NCBI RefSeq assembly: GCF_029869215.1
Contig: NZ_JARWPM010000077.1
Span: 1 to 46,909, forward strand
Origin: Nocardia carnea
GTDB lineage: Bacteria; Actinomycetota; Actinomycetes; Mycobacteriales; Mycobacteriaceae
Reading direction: 5' to 3'
DNA length: 46,909 nt
The notes below the pieces were generated by a model. It was not told where the DNA came from and made no database searches. It worked only from the letters and a program-made list of their open reading frames with translations. The translations under genes and the position numbers were made by a program. The stretch's first letter is position 1, and each line of letters begins with the position of its first letter. Below are positions 16,347-24,855 of the stretch, in pieces.

Positions 16347-16937
16347 ATGCGGCTGTGCATGGGGATGAAGTTCGCGGCGGTGCTGGCAGTGGCCGCGTTG
16401 CCGGCCACGGGATGTAATTCGTCGCCTGGTGGGCCCGGCGAGACCACACCCGCAGCCGCACCTACCAGCACGCTGACGCCACTCGGCCTCGAACCCGAGG
16501 CGCCGGCCGGATACAACCCTTGCGAGGCGGTCACACAGGACATCCTCGACCGCCTGGAGTTGCGGGCCGCCACAAACCCCAACACCGCCGACCTCGATGG
16601 CCCCGGCGGACTGAAATGGCGCGGATGCGAGTGGGTCCGCAGTAGGGAATTCGCCGTCGGTGTCACCGTTACCAACGTGACACTGGACTACGCGCGGAAA
16701 ACATGGACAACAGATCTCCAGGAGTTCGCCCTGGGCGGACGAAACGCCCTCTCCATGCGCAAGAGTGATGAACACCCTGATGATGTGTGCACTCTCAACG
16801 TCGAAATAGCCGGCGGCAGCCTCGAATTTCACGTCGTGAAATCCTCGTCGTCACAAGCTTCGCAACAGCTGGACCCGTGCCAGGCAGCGCGGGAGGTTGC
16901 CGAGCAGGTCGTCCCGACATTGCCGCCCAGCGCTTGA
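16347..16937 (+). CDS. DUF3558 domain-containing lipoprotein
   Basis: The 196-aa product has a lipoprotein signal (MRLCMGMKFAAVLAVAALPATGC, cysteine at residue 23; given as two runs: MRLCMGMKFAA and VLAVAALPATGC) and a DUF3558 domain with its spaced cysteines: NPCEAVTQDIL, KWRGCEW, DDVCTLNVEI and LDPCQAAREV. DUF3558 lipoproteins are exported and membrane-anchored; their role is unknown, but their genes often precede PPE-like/EspG genes in non-mycobacterial actinomycetes. ATG 16347 is chosen because a G5 SD lies 5 nt upstream; TTG 16320 is possible. It is the first gene of a cassette reaching 19443. Confidence 0.88.
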   Translation: MRLCMGMKFAAVLAVAALPATGCNSSPGGPGETTPAAAPTSTLTPLGLEPEAPAGYNPCEAVTQDILDRLELRAATNPNTADLDGPGGLKWRGCEWVRSREFAVGVTVTNVTLDYARKTWTTDLQEFALGGRNALSMRKSDEHPDDVCTLNVEIAGGSLEFHVVKSSSSQASQQLDPCQAAREVAEQVVPTLPPSA

Positions 16938-16990
16938 CCTCACGGTCCCGGCGAGAAATTTCAGCAGTCCGACCGTCACATGGGGAACAG

Positions 16991-17467
16991 ATGACCGACG
17001 ACAATTCCGGCGAACGCCCACTGAAGAACCTGATAACCGAAGCCCAAGAGGGCCGTATGAGCGTGACGCTGAAGCCGGAAGAGTTCGTGAACATCGACCG
17101 GGATTGCATACGCTTTCTCGATCTGATCGACGCTATGCGACGGAAGGCCGAGGCCATCGGTGACACCGAGCCGAAAAACTGGGGATTGGGCGCCGATAAC
17201 CCCCTGCTCACCTCGGCACAAACACTGGTCGCCCGCTTTCGCGAGAAGGGTAAGAACGCTCCCGACAAGAACGACGTGTACTCGATCCTCGAGGAGAACT
17301 ACAAGATCATCGAGGACATCCAAACCGTCCACAAGATCATCTTGGACCGCTATATGCAGGCCGATACCGCCTTCGCCGACGCCGTCCGTCAGTACGAGGG
17401 CAGCCTCGGCGCTCCTGCACCGATCGAGGGTAAACCGCGCCAGCCCGGCGTCACCGCCTACCTGTAA
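16991..17467 (+). CDS. Helical protein, candidate PE-like/WXG partner of a type VII secretion substrate
   Basis: I do not recognise a named family. The 158-aa product is predicted mostly helical. W63 lies in NWGLG, a loop between two helical stretches, and the C-terminal helix carries Y121-MQA-D125, the YxxxD/E signal seen in type VII secretion substrates; a second match is Y104-KII-E108. Its position, directly before a WXG/PPE-like gene and EspG, is where a PE-type partner would be expected. The partner role is inference. ATG 16991 has GGGGAA 4 nt upstream. Spacing to the next gene is 39 bp. Confidence 0.75.
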   Translation: MTDDNSGERPLKNLITEAQEGRMSVTLKPEEFVNIDRDCIRFLDLIDAMRRKAEAIGDTEPKNWGLGADNPLLTSAQTLVARFREKGKNAPDKNDVYSILEENYKIIEDIQTVHKIILDRYMQADTAFADAVRQYEGSLGAPAPIEGKPRQPGVTAYL

Positions 17468-17506
17468 CCACAGCTCGACCAGCACGACCGTTCGGGGGGA
17501 AGCACC

Positions 17507-18670
17507 GTGACCGATTACGAACCACCGCGTATCACCGGAGGCGGTGAACGTCCGCGCAGCCTGGTCCACAAAGATATTTACGCCGCATTCCAGACGACTC
17601 TGCCGGCCGAAGCCCAGAAACTGTCCGAGAGCTACCGGCAGTTGTCCTGGGATTGGGGTGCGGGGTTGCAGGTGTTCTCCACCAGTATCAAACGGTCGGT
17701 GGCCGCGGCATGGGAGGGCGAGGCCGCCACCGCTTTCCTCGATTCGATTCGCCGCTACGTCGAGCATGCCGCCACGTTCGAACTCGAATTGCTCGATCTC
17801 GCCAATCGGGTCGGCGCCGCCGCTGCCGCGATCGAAGCCACCAAACACGAACTGCCGGAGCCGCTCGAGGAAAAACATCCTCTGCATCCTGATTCGTGGC
17901 CGATCGTGGGCACCAACCGCGATCCCATGATCGAGCAGCGGCAGGAAGACGCCCAGGCGATCATGGAGACCAAATACGTCAAGCCGTTCGTCGCGGAGCT
18001 GGACCCCAAGATCCCGGTGCTGACCAACCCGGTCGATCCGACTACGCCCCTCGATATCGACGAACCGACCTCGGGGAAGCCGGTGGGACCGGGCGTTCAG
18101 CAGAATTCGAACGCCGACAACGGAACCGGAGACCCGAGTGGCCCCGGCGCGACCGATACCGAAGAACCGGGTACCGAAGAACAGACATCCGAGGATCCCG
18201 GCACCGAGAACGGCACCGAACAGGAATCTCCCTCGAGTCCCGAACAGGCACAATCGCCCACCGGCACCGAACCGGTCGATACCGGCACCCCCGCATCGAC
18301 CACCCCGGCTGCCACCACCCCCGCCGGCGTGCCCGGCCCGGGTTCACCGGGTTCTCCGGCAGGCACGCCCGGCCCGGGAACGCCGGACACTCCGGGCCCC
18401 GGCCGCACCGTCCCCGGCACACCCGGTGGTGCGGCACCCGCGGTCGCGGCCACCGCGTCCTCGGCCACCGCCGCCGGAAGTCCGCGTGGTATGGCCGGGA
18501 TGCCCATGGGTGCCGCCGGGCGCGGTGGCCAGCAGGAGCAGGACGCCGAACGCAAAACCCCGGACTACCTGGTGACCATGGAGAACACCGAGGAACTTCT
18601 CGGGGAGTTGCCGAGAACGCTGCCGGGCGGGTTGATCGGCACGAATCCGGAACCGGAGGACAGCCGCTGA
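17507..18670 (+). CDS. PPE/WXG100-like protein with Pro/Gly/Thr-rich tail
   Basis: The 387-aa product has an N-terminal helical hairpin of ~115 residues with the WXG turn at W69-E70-G71 (AAAWEGEAATAF), as in ESX cargo. After a linker (~120-200) comes an acidic Pro/Gly/Thr/Glu-rich low-complexity region (~200-320), then an Ala/Gly/Met stretch and a short conserved-looking end (KTPDYLVTMENTEELLGELPRTLPGGLIGT). The tail resembles cell-wall-spanning or glycosylated extensions. GTG 17507 has GGGGGGA 6 nt upstream. The stop overlaps the EspG ATG by one base. It is probably secreted by an ESX system, folded with the upstream helical protein and carried by EspG. Confidence 0.85.
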   Translation: MTDYEPPRITGGGERPRSLVHKDIYAAFQTTLPAEAQKLSESYRQLSWDWGAGLQVFSTSIKRSVAAAWEGEAATAFLDSIRRYVEHAATFELELLDLANRVGAAAAAIEATKHELPEPLEEKHPLHPDSWPIVGTNRDPMIEQRQEDAQAIMETKYVKPFVAELDPKIPVLTNPVDPTTPLDIDEPTSGKPVGPGVQQNSNADNGTGDPSGPGATDTEEPGTEEQTSEDPGTENGTEQESPSSPEQAQSPTGTEPVDTGTPASTTPAATTPAGVPGPGSPGSPAGTPGPGTPDTPGPGRTVPGTPGGAAPAVAATASSATAAGSPRGMAGMPMGAAGRGGQQEQDAERKTPDYLVTMENTEELLGELPRTLPGGLIGTNPEPEDSR

Positions 18671-19443
18671 TGGCCACGTGGACGATGGACCCGGAAACCT
18701 TCGCCGCACTGTGGTACAGCGACGCCAACGATCGCTTTCCCCCGCCGCTGAAATATTTGAGCCGTTTCCGCCACGAGGACGATTTCGCCCGCTTCCGCGA
18801 GCAGGTCCGCGCCGGTTACGACCGCGACGACCGGGAAGCGATCGCCTTCGCCCTGCACATCCTGTCGAATTCCCGGCTGCGGATCGAAATCCTCGGCTGC
18901 ACGAACAAACACCGCGCCAGCACCGGCCCCGAGGACATCAAGGAATACCGGATCCTCGCCACCGCCGATCACCAGCGCTCGGTGATCGCCTTCCAGGGCG
19001 GCCGCGCCGACGAATACGGCGATATCACCCTCCACCTGCTGGCCCCGGATTCCCTGCCCGCGCAGCTGGTCCGCAACATCCCGGACTGCCGGCCGGGCCG
19101 CGAAGCGGCCGCAACCTTCCACCCGCACGACCTCGAATCGGACCGCGACGGCAACGCCCGGACAACCGCCGGCCGCAGCCCCCGCGAACAGTACGAGCGC
19201 TTACTCGGCCGCCGCGGCGACGGCTACGGTATCGCCCGCCTCTACCTCGGCCCCATCTACCACCGCCCCGGCCCGTTCCGCACGGTCCGCTGGTTCGACG
19301 TCACCGCCGACGGCCGCTACACCGAAACCCGCGGCAACCACGTCACCGTCCGCCCCACCACCCGTGACGACCTCACCGGCCGTTTCACCGCCTGGCTCGA
19401 GTCCGCGCAAACCCGGCTCCGCGAATCCGAACCGGCCTGGTAG
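18670..19443 (+). CDS. ESX secretion-associated protein EspG
   Basis: The 257-aa product resembles the EspG family, cytosolic chaperones that hold the hydrophobic tip of PPE proteins until they reach the ESX membrane complex. Family-like features are the start (MDPETFAALWYSD), the central sheet region (ILATADHQRSVIAFQGG, DITLHLLAPDSLPAQLVRNIP) and the C-terminal helix ending FTAWLESAQTRL, with VRWFDVTADGRYTE before it. It is coupled to the PPE-like gene by a TGATG overlap. No EccB-E, MycP or ESAT-6/CFP-10 genes are in the window, so the secretion channel must be elsewhere. Confidence 0.88.
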   Translation: MATWTMDPETFAALWYSDANDRFPPPLKYLSRFRHEDDFARFREQVRAGYDRDDREAIAFALHILSNSRLRIEILGCTNKHRASTGPEDIKEYRILATADHQRSVIAFQGGRADEYGDITLHLLAPDSLPAQLVRNIPDCRPGREAAATFHPHDLESDRDGNARTTAGRSPREQYERLLGRRGDGYGIARLYLGPIYHRPGPFRTVRWFDVTADGRYTETRGNHVTVRPTTRDDLTGRFTAWLESAQTRLRESEPAW

Positions 19444-19458
19444 GCGCCGCCGGCGAAT

Positions 19459-19473
19459 CCGGCACCGAGCCGG
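19459..19473 (+). terminator. Weak hairpin after espG
   Basis: CCGGC-ACCGA-GCCGG forms a 5-bp stem between the convergent EspG and thioesterase genes, without a U tract. Confidence 0.25.
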
Positions 19474-19494
19474 GCATTCACCGGATCGGAGCCG

Positions 19495-19929
19495 CTACCG
19501 CTCGGTGGCGTCGGTGACCAGCGTCTGTGCGGCAGTTCGGATGACCTCGGGGATCTCGACCGGTTTCCGGGAGGTCTCGTCCACATACACGTGCACGAAA
19601 CTGCCCGTCGCGGCCAGTTCCAGGTCCTCCCCCATCTCCCGGAAGATCGCCAGGTCGTAGGTGATGCTGGAGCGGCCCAGCCGGGCGATGCGCAGGCCCA
19701 CCCGGAGCTTGTCGGGGAAGCTGAGTGAGGCGTGGAAGCGGCAGGAGGTTTCCGCGACGATGCCGATCGCGGGGAGCTCACGAATATCGGTGCCGGTCGC
19801 GTCCATGAGCCACGCGTTGACCGCGGTATCGAAGTACGCGTAGTAGGTCACGTTGTTCACGTGCCCGTAGTGGTCGTTATCGGCCCAGCGGGTGGGCACC
19901 GGCCAGAGCACCGGATACTGCGTCGTCAC
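19495..19929 (-). CDS. Acyl-CoA thioesterase (4HBT hot-dog fold)
   Basis: The 144-aa product matches YbgC/4-hydroxybenzoyl-CoA-type thioesterases: RWADNDHYGHVNNVTYYAYFDTAV contains the catalytic Asp and the HVNN motif, followed by the long hot-dog helix and strands TSCRFHASLSFPDKLRVGLRI and GSFVHVYVD. It hydrolyses an acyl-CoA in the cytoplasm; the chain length is unknown. GTG 19929 gives the family length and has TATCGT 7 nt upstream, fitting a leaderless transcript. It lies 83 bp downstream of an AraC gene on the same strand. Confidence 0.9.
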   Translation of the reverse strand: MTTQYPVLWPVPTRWADNDHYGHVNNVTYYAYFDTAVNAWLMDATGTDIRELPAIGIVAETSCRFHASLSFPDKLRVGLRIARLGRSSITYDLAIFREMGEDLELAATGSFVHVYVDETSRKPVEIPEVIRTAAQTLVTDATER

Positions 19930-19936
19930 CCGGGCG

Positions 19937-19942
19937 ACGATA
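19937..19942 (-). promoter_or_regulatory. -10 box TATCGT of the thioesterase gene, leaderless
   Basis: TATCGT fits TANNNT and ends 7 nt before GTG 19929. Confidence 0.4.
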
Positions 19943-20012
19943 CCGGGTCGGTCGATCGGCAGTGCCGCGGAGACGACCCGGCCGGCCCCTCCGTGGTTTG
20001 CCGGCGCATGGA

Positions 20013-20963
20013 TCAACCGGCCGAGGAGACCGCGGCCGAGCCGCTGGTCCGGTGTTCGCGCGGGCTCACGCCGAAGTGCCGTTTGAACGCGGTGCTCAAC
20101 GCGAACGCACTCCCGTACCCGACCTGGCGGGCGATGGCCTCCACCGTGTGCTCGGTGCCCTGGAGTAGATCCGCGGCCAGGTCCAGGCGCCATTCGGTGA
20201 GAAAGGCCATGGGCGGTTCGCCGACCAGTTCGGTGAACCGGCGGGCCAGCGCGGCCCGCGAGGCACCGGCCTCCCGGGCCAGGTCGGTGACGGTCCAGGG
20301 GTGCGCGGGGTTGTGCTGAAGGAGTCGCAACGCCTTGCCGACCAGCGGGTCGCCGTAGGCGTGGTACCAGGGCGGGGCTTCGGCGCCGGAGAACCAGGTG
20401 CGCAGGGTCGCGATGAGCAGCAGGTCCAGCAAGCGATCCAGCACGACTCCCTGCGCGGGCAGGTCCTTGACGGTTTCGTCCGTCATCAGATCCAGCAACC
20501 GGTCGTCGGAACGATCCCGCGGCACCACCAGCATCGGCGGCAGGGCCCGCAGCAACCGCCGGCTCACCGCGCCGGCATATTCATAGGAACCGGTGACCAG
20601 CACCGTTTCGCCATCGGGGTCGTTACCCCATTGCCGCACACCGAGACTCATCGTCTCGCAGAGCACGTCGCCGTCCAGGGTCGTGGTGACCTGACCCGGG
20701 TTGATCAGGATCTGCGGTGCGGTCGCGGGATCGTCGGCCACGGTATAGGGCTGCGGGCCCCGGAACACCGCGACATCACCGGCCGCCATCCGGCGCTGCT
20801 CGCCCTCGGCGGTGAGCACCCACGCCCACCCCCGGATCACCGCCACCAACGTCAACGGGGAATCGTCCTGGATCCGCAGCGACCACGGCGGGCTCAGGGT
20901 CGAACGCAATACGAAGGCCCCGCGCGCCCGCGGGCCCTCGAGCAGCGCCGCCAATGCATCCAC
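20013..20963 (-). CDS. AraC family transcriptional regulator (cupin sensor domain)
   Basis: The 316-aa product has an N-terminal cupin-like domain (SLRIQDDSPLTLVAVIRG, AGDVAVFRGPQPYTV) as in the group of AraC regulators with a cupin_6-type ligand domain. The C-terminal ~100 residues form the double helix-turn-helix (PWTVTDLAREAGASRAALARRF and VEAIARQVGYGSAFALSTAFKRHFGVSPREHR, each cited in part). Regulators of this type often control an adjacent reductase or efflux gene; the nearest candidates are the thioesterase downstream and the MFS gene upstream. The start is GTG 20963. Confidence 0.92.
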   Translation of the reverse strand: MDALAALLEGPRARGAFVLRSTLSPPWSLRIQDDSPLTLVAVIRGWAWVLTAEGEQRRMAAGDVAVFRGPQPYTVADDPATAPQILINPGQVTTTLDGDVLCETMSLGVRQWGNDPDGETVLVTGSYEYAGAVSRRLLRALPPMLVVPRDRSDDRLLDLMTDETVKDLPAQGVVLDRLLDLLLIATLRTWFSGAEAPPWYHAYGDPLVGKALRLLQHNPAHPWTVTDLAREAGASRAALARRFTELVGEPPMAFLTEWRLDLAADLLQGTEHTVEAIARQVGYGSAFALSTAFKRHFGVSPREHRTSGSAAVSSAG

Positions 20964-20970
20964 CCGGACA

Positions 20971-20976
20971 ACCCTA
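20971..20976 (-). promoter_or_regulatory. -10 box TAGGGT of the AraC gene, leaderless
   Basis: TAGGGT ends 7 nt before GTG 20963, consistent with leaderless transcription. Confidence 0.4.
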
Positions 20977-21068
20977 ATCCGCCGCCGGCCCGTGGGCTAC
21001 GCGCTCGTCCGGGCGGATACGGCCGGACAGCCGTCCACCCACCTCCGGCAAGAACCGGGCCCGGTGCT

Positions 21069-21650
21069 TTATTGCAGCCCTCCGGCCGCTCCGCCCGGCG
21101 CTTGTGCGGGCAGGCCACGTAACAGCGCATCGAGAAAGAGATCGAACCGCGGCGCATCGGGGCCGAGATCATGGGCCGACTGCTGAACTCCCAACCACTG
21201 GGTGACCCCGATGCCGAATATGTACCAGCTCTGCGCCGCCATATCGGGTGACGCCCCGGCGAGGCGGAACGCCTCGATGACCTGGTGGCGTAATCGGCCG
21301 AAGGACTCCGGATTGTGCCGATGCGGCCGGGCGACGTGGAGGGCATAGCCGGGTACCGCGAGAAACTCGTCGTGCATCGCCCAGCCCAGGCGCGCCAGCC
21401 ACTCCCGCCAGGTTTCGGGGGTAGGCGGTTCGGCCGGCAGGATGCGCTCGACCATCACCTCGCTGATGAGGTCGAAAAGCTCGTCGCGGTCGGCGACCCA
21501 GCGGTACAGCGCGGAGTGCGACACGTTCAGACGGGTCGCCAGCTCACGCATGGTGAGCGTGCCGAGATCGCCCTGCAGCGCCGCGGACACGATCAGATCG
21601 CGACTCAACCGCGCCGGGCGCCCGGTCCGTTTCACGCCTCCTGCTGCCAT
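21069..21650 (-). CDS. TetR/AcrR family regulator, probable repressor of the divergent MFS gene
   Basis: The 193-aa product has an N-terminal TetR helix-turn-helix (LTMRELATRLNVSHSALYRWVADRDELFDLI, cited in part; recognition helix near SHSALYRW) and a C-terminal TetR_C-type ligand domain. ATG 21650 is preferred over ATG 21671 because the longer start lies inside the likely operator. The GRP-A-RLSRD segment gives a normal N-terminus. The gene is divergent from an MFS exporter with 146 bp between them, the classic layout for drug-inducible efflux control. Confidence 0.9.
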   Translation of the reverse strand: MAAGGVKRTGRPARLSRDLIVSAALQGDLGTLTMRELATRLNVSHSALYRWVADRDELFDLISEVMVERILPAEPPTPETWREWLARLGWAMHDEFLAVPGYALHVARPHRHNPESFGRLRHQVIEAFRLAGASPDMAAQSWYIFGIGVTQWLGVQQSAHDLGPDAPRFDLFLDALLRGLPAQAPGGAAGGLQ

Positions 21651-21656
21651 TGCCGG

Positions 21657-21675
21657 AAGCATAGTTCGCATACTT
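21657..21675. promoter_or_regulatory. Imperfect palindromic operator between tetR and MFS genes
   Basis: The 19-bp site AAGCATAGTTCGCATACTT pairs at five of six outer positions (AAGnAT ... ATnCTT). It sits directly before the TetR start, and a TAGGGT -10 candidate for the MFS gene follows at 21700. It probably controls both genes. Confidence 0.5.
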
Positions 21676-21796
21676 AGTGACCAATGGACACAAATCTGTT
21701 AGGGTGCCCTCAGCAGCTGCTGGACCATGACCGACCACCCACGCGCCGATCCCGGGCGAGCGCCCGGTTGCGCACCGAAAAGCAGGAGAAGGACCG

Positions 21797-23296
21797 ATGT
21801 GGCTGCTCGCCGCGCAGACAAGTGGCGCACTATTCGTCGCGCGCTCGCTACGGGGGCGGGCGAACAGCAAACGAGGCGGCGCCCCCACCGCTCCCACCGA
21901 CCCGGATGTCGTAACAGCCACGGGCGGCGGCAGGCTCGTCACACCTGTACTACTGCTCGCCTCGCTCGGTGTGGCGATGGCTCAGACCATCGTGGTGTCG
22001 GCCCTGCCGGTGTTCGCTCGCGAACTCGGCGTTCCGGCGGCGGACGCGACGTGGTTACTGACCGTATTCATGCTGGCGGCGGGAATCGCGACGCCGATCG
22101 CCGGACGCCTCGGCGACGGCTACGGGTACCGGGTCGTACTGACGGCTTGCCTGGCGTGCCTTGTCGTGGGGAGCGTGGTCGCGGGCATCGCCGATCGGTG
22201 CGACTGGTTCGCAGGAGTCGTCGCAGGGCGTGTCCTGCAAGGCTTTTCGGGGGGCGCCTTCCCGGCCGCTTTCGGTCTGGCGCGACTCGCCGTGCCGCCC
22301 GGGCGGCTCAGTGGTGTAGTGGCCGCCCTGAGTTCGATGTTCGGGGTCGGCGGCGCCCTGGGCATGGTGGTCGCCGGGCCGCTGGCGGACGCGTTCGGTA
22401 CTTCTTCGCTGTTCTGGCTGACCTCGGTGATCGCGGTGCTCGCACTCGTCGGCACCGTCGCGCAGCCGCGTGATCACGCGAAACGCCCGGCAGCCGAGAC
22501 GCTCGACCTGGGCGGCGCGATACTGCTCTCCGGAGCGCTCGTCGCGCTGCTGCTGGCCATCAGCCAGGGCCGATCCTGGGGATGGGCCTCGGTGCCGACC
22601 CTCGGGCTGCTCATGGCCGCGGGAGTTTTCGGGATCTGCTTCGTCTCGGCTGAGCTGGCTTCCACGGAGCCGCTGCTCGATCTGCGACTGATCGGCAGCC
22701 GGGCACTTGCCGCCACCAATATCGCCACCGTGGTGATCAGTGTGGGCATGTTCGCCGCCGTCACGCTGATCCCGCAGTTCGTCCAGACCCCGCCGCGCGC
22801 CGGTTACGGATTCGGCGCCACCGCAGGGGAAACCGGGCTTTTCATGGTCCCGATGGCGGCATGCATGCTGATATCCGCACCGCTGACCGCGCGGATTTCC
22901 GCCCGGACCTCAGGTCGCACCACATTTCTTCTCGGAGCGCTGCTCGCCTGCGCCGCGCTCGCCGCACTCGGTGTCTTTCACCAGCAACCGTGGCATTTCT
23001 ACACCGCCGGCGCGGTCCTCGGGACCGCATACGGATTCGCGTTCGCCTCGCTCGGCAACCTTGTGGTCGGCGCCGTACGCGCGGACCGGACCGGTGTGGC
23101 GACCGGTATCAATACGGTCCTGCGCACCATCGGCGGGGCCGTCGGCGCCCAGCTCGCCGTGGTCGTCGTCGCCGCGTCCGCCGGGCGCACCGGTCTGCCG
23201 GCCGCATCCGGATATACCGCCGCGTTTGCCGCCTCCGCGGCGATCGTCGCGCTCGCCGCGCTCGCGACGGCCGCCATACCGTCCGGGCAGCGCTGA
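21797..23296 (+). CDS. MFS transporter, DHA2 (14-TMS) drug:proton antiporter type
   Basis: The 499-aa integral membrane protein contains about 14 hydrophobic segments. DHA2 marks include IVVSALPVFARELGVPAADATWLLTVFMLA (cited in part), the motif A loop GRLGDGYGYR, motif C-like LGMVVAGPLADAFG and a large second half starting with LDLGGAILLSGALVALLLAI. It would export a toxic compound using the proton gradient. The start has GGAGAAGG 4 nt upstream. A ~45-residue Arg-rich cytosolic N-terminus precedes TM1. Regulation by the divergent TetR is likely. Confidence 0.93.
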   Translation: MWLLAAQTSGALFVARSLRGRANSKRGGAPTAPTDPDVVTATGGGRLVTPVLLLASLGVAMAQTIVVSALPVFARELGVPAADATWLLTVFMLAAGIATPIAGRLGDGYGYRVVLTACLACLVVGSVVAGIADRCDWFAGVVAGRVLQGFSGGAFPAAFGLARLAVPPGRLSGVVAALSSMFGVGGALGMVVAGPLADAFGTSSLFWLTSVIAVLALVGTVAQPRDHAKRPAAETLDLGGAILLSGALVALLLAISQGRSWGWASVPTLGLLMAAGVFGICFVSAELASTEPLLDLRLIGSRALAATNIATVVISVGMFAAVTLIPQFVQTPPRAGYGFGATAGETGLFMVPMAACMLISAPLTARISARTSGRTTFLLGALLACAALAALGVFHQQPWHFYTAGAVLGTAYGFAFASLGNLVVGAVRADRTGVATGINTVLRTIGGAVGAQLAVVVVAASAGRTGLPAASGYTAAFAASAAIVALAALATAAIPSGQR

Positions 23297-23351
23297 AACG
23301 GCTGCCCGCACCACTCGAGCTCGGTTACGCCTCGGTGCAAGGCGGACCCCT

Positions 23352-23376
23352 GTGCCGTCCCTTCAAGGGAGGCCAC
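23352..23376. terminator. Hairpin between convergent MFS and AAA genes
   Basis: GTGCCGTCCC-TTCAA-GGGAGGCCAC pairs at 8 of 10 positions. It could serve both strands. There is no U tract. Confidence 0.35.
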
Positions 23377-23426
23377 GCGCACGACGGACCCTCTCGCGCA
23401 CCGCACGGGCTGCGGCCTCGGACCAA

Positions 23427-24740
23427 CTACAGATACATTCCGCCGTCGGTGTACTCGGTGTGCACGGCGATACTCTCGGCGCGGTCGCGGAGGGCGACGA
23501 GTTCGGCGAGGGTGGCGCCCCCGGCCGGGATATCGGCGGGGGTATCGCCCAGCCAGCACCGGGCCTCGGCCGGCGTGAGTTTGCCGATTTCCACCTGCGC
23601 CATGCACCGGCCGGGCCGGGTCACGGCGGGGTGCAGGCGAGACAGATCCTCGTTGGTGCTGATCGCTATCAGCACGTCGCGACCCTGGCCCAGCATCCCG
23701 TCGGTGAGGTTCAGCAGCCGGGAAAGGCCTTGTCCCGAGGAGGATTTGGCCTCGGCGTGGATCAGTTCGTCGCAATCCTCGAGGATCAGCAGGCGCCAGC
23801 GGTCGGATTCGTCGTCCTCGCCTTCGGCGCCCATCGCCGCGCGCATCAGGTAGCCGGGTTTGGCGAACAGCATCTCCGGGTCGAGTACGCAATCGGCCTG
23901 ACACCACTGCGACCACGAGCGAGCCAGTGAGCGCAGGGCCGTTGTTTTGCCGGTGCCCGGTGGGCCGTGCAGCAGGAGCAACCGGCCTCGGATATCTTCC
24001 GGGCGCATGGCCATCAGGCGGTCCAGCGCGCCCGCCACGGGCGCACTGTAGTTACCGCGGATCTCCGGCCACTCGGGGGTGGTGACGGTGAGGGCGCGGC
24101 GGGTCGCCCCGCGGTCGCCCTGATGCCAGAAGCCCATTTTCACCGAGGTCGCATCGGTGGGCGCCGGTTCCTCGGCATCGAGGATCGACTCGGTGAGGAT
24201 ACGTTCGGCCAGCTCGTCACTGGTCGCGACCACTTCCAGCGTCGCGGATCGATCGGACCACCGATCGCTGCGCAGGGTCCAGCCGTCGCCGAGTACGAGA
24301 ATCGACTGCGAATCGGATTCGACGACCGACCGGGAGATCTCCGCGCCCGGCGGACGCAGTAGCGCGTCCGGCCGTACCCGGCCCAGCTGCTTCTTGCGGT
24401 AGCACGGTTGCACACCGCGCCCGAAGAAGCTGAGGGTCAGCATGTCCATCAGGTCGCGCGGTGTGGAGTAGGAGTCGAGAACGGCCGACCACGGCAGTGC
24501 ATCGGCGGGATCGGCGGCGGCGGGATCGAACTCGATCAGGCGAAGGGATTCATTACGTTCGGGCATCGCCGACAATGATCTGCCTGTCGGCGCGGCGGCG
24601 TCCAGCGGTTTTAGGAACGCAGGGCCAGTTCGACCATCGGCCGTGCCGATATCCCGGCCCGTGGCCTCCTGGATGATGCCGCTCAGCTTCCGGTATGCCT
24701 TGGGATGCCGGATCCGGTAGCCGGCCGGCACCGCGGTCAT
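23427..24740 (-). CDS. AAA family ATPase with DUF5925-type N-terminal domain
   Basis: The 437-aa product has a C-terminal AAA+ module: Walker A GPPGTGKTT at 259-267, Walker B LLILED near 318-322, sensor 1 AISTNED and an arginine-bearing HPAVTRPGRC segment. The N-terminal ~240 residues resemble the DUF5925 domain, which accompanies this ATPase in actinomycetes. The architecture recalls BCS1/CbxX-like single-ring AAA proteins that remodel one partner. The function is unknown. ATG 24740 has GGAG 8 nt upstream. It lies downstream of pntB but beyond a strong terminator, so it is a separate unit. Confidence 0.85.
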   Translation of the reverse strand: MTAVPAGYRIRHPKAYRKLSGIIQEATGRDIGTADGRTGPAFLKPLDAAAPTGRSLSAMPERNESLRLIEFDPAAADPADALPWSAVLDSYSTPRDLMDMLTLSFFGRGVQPCYRKKQLGRVRPDALLRPPGAEISRSVVESDSQSILVLGDGWTLRSDRWSDRSATLEVVATSDELAERILTESILDAEEPAPTDATSVKMGFWHQGDRGATRRALTVTTPEWPEIRGNYSAPVAGALDRLMAMRPEDIRGRLLLLHGPPGTGKTTALRSLARSWSQWCQADCVLDPEMLFAKPGYLMRAAMGAEGEDDESDRWRLLILEDCDELIHAEAKSSSGQGLSRLLNLTDGMLGQGRDVLIAISTNEDLSRLHPAVTRPGRCMAQVEIGKLTPAEARCWLGDTPADIPAGGATLAELVALRDRAESIAVHTEYTDGGMYL

Positions 24741-24789
24741 TTCGCAGGCTCCACCGGACGTCCGCCATGTGCCGACGGCAACAGCACAG

Positions 24790-24838
24790 CGGCCCCGGTG
24801 CGGGATTCGGTATCGCACCGAACCCCGCACCGGGGCCG
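24790..24838 (-). terminator. Very strong hairpin terminator of the pnt operon
   Basis: CGGCCCCGGTGCGGG pairs perfectly with CCCGCACCGGGGCCG, continued inward by TTCGGT/ACCGAA after a single mismatch, around a 5-nt loop. That is 21 paired positions, starting 17 nt past the pntB stop. There is no U tract, as is usual in actinomycetes. Confidence 0.9.
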
Positions 24839-24855
24839 AACAGTGAACCGCGTGG

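Noticed and set aside
16347..19443. A complete ESX (type VII) secretion locus
   Set aside because: No EccB, EccC, EccD, EccE, MycP or ESAT-6/CFP-10 genes are present. Only cargo-like and chaperone genes are seen.
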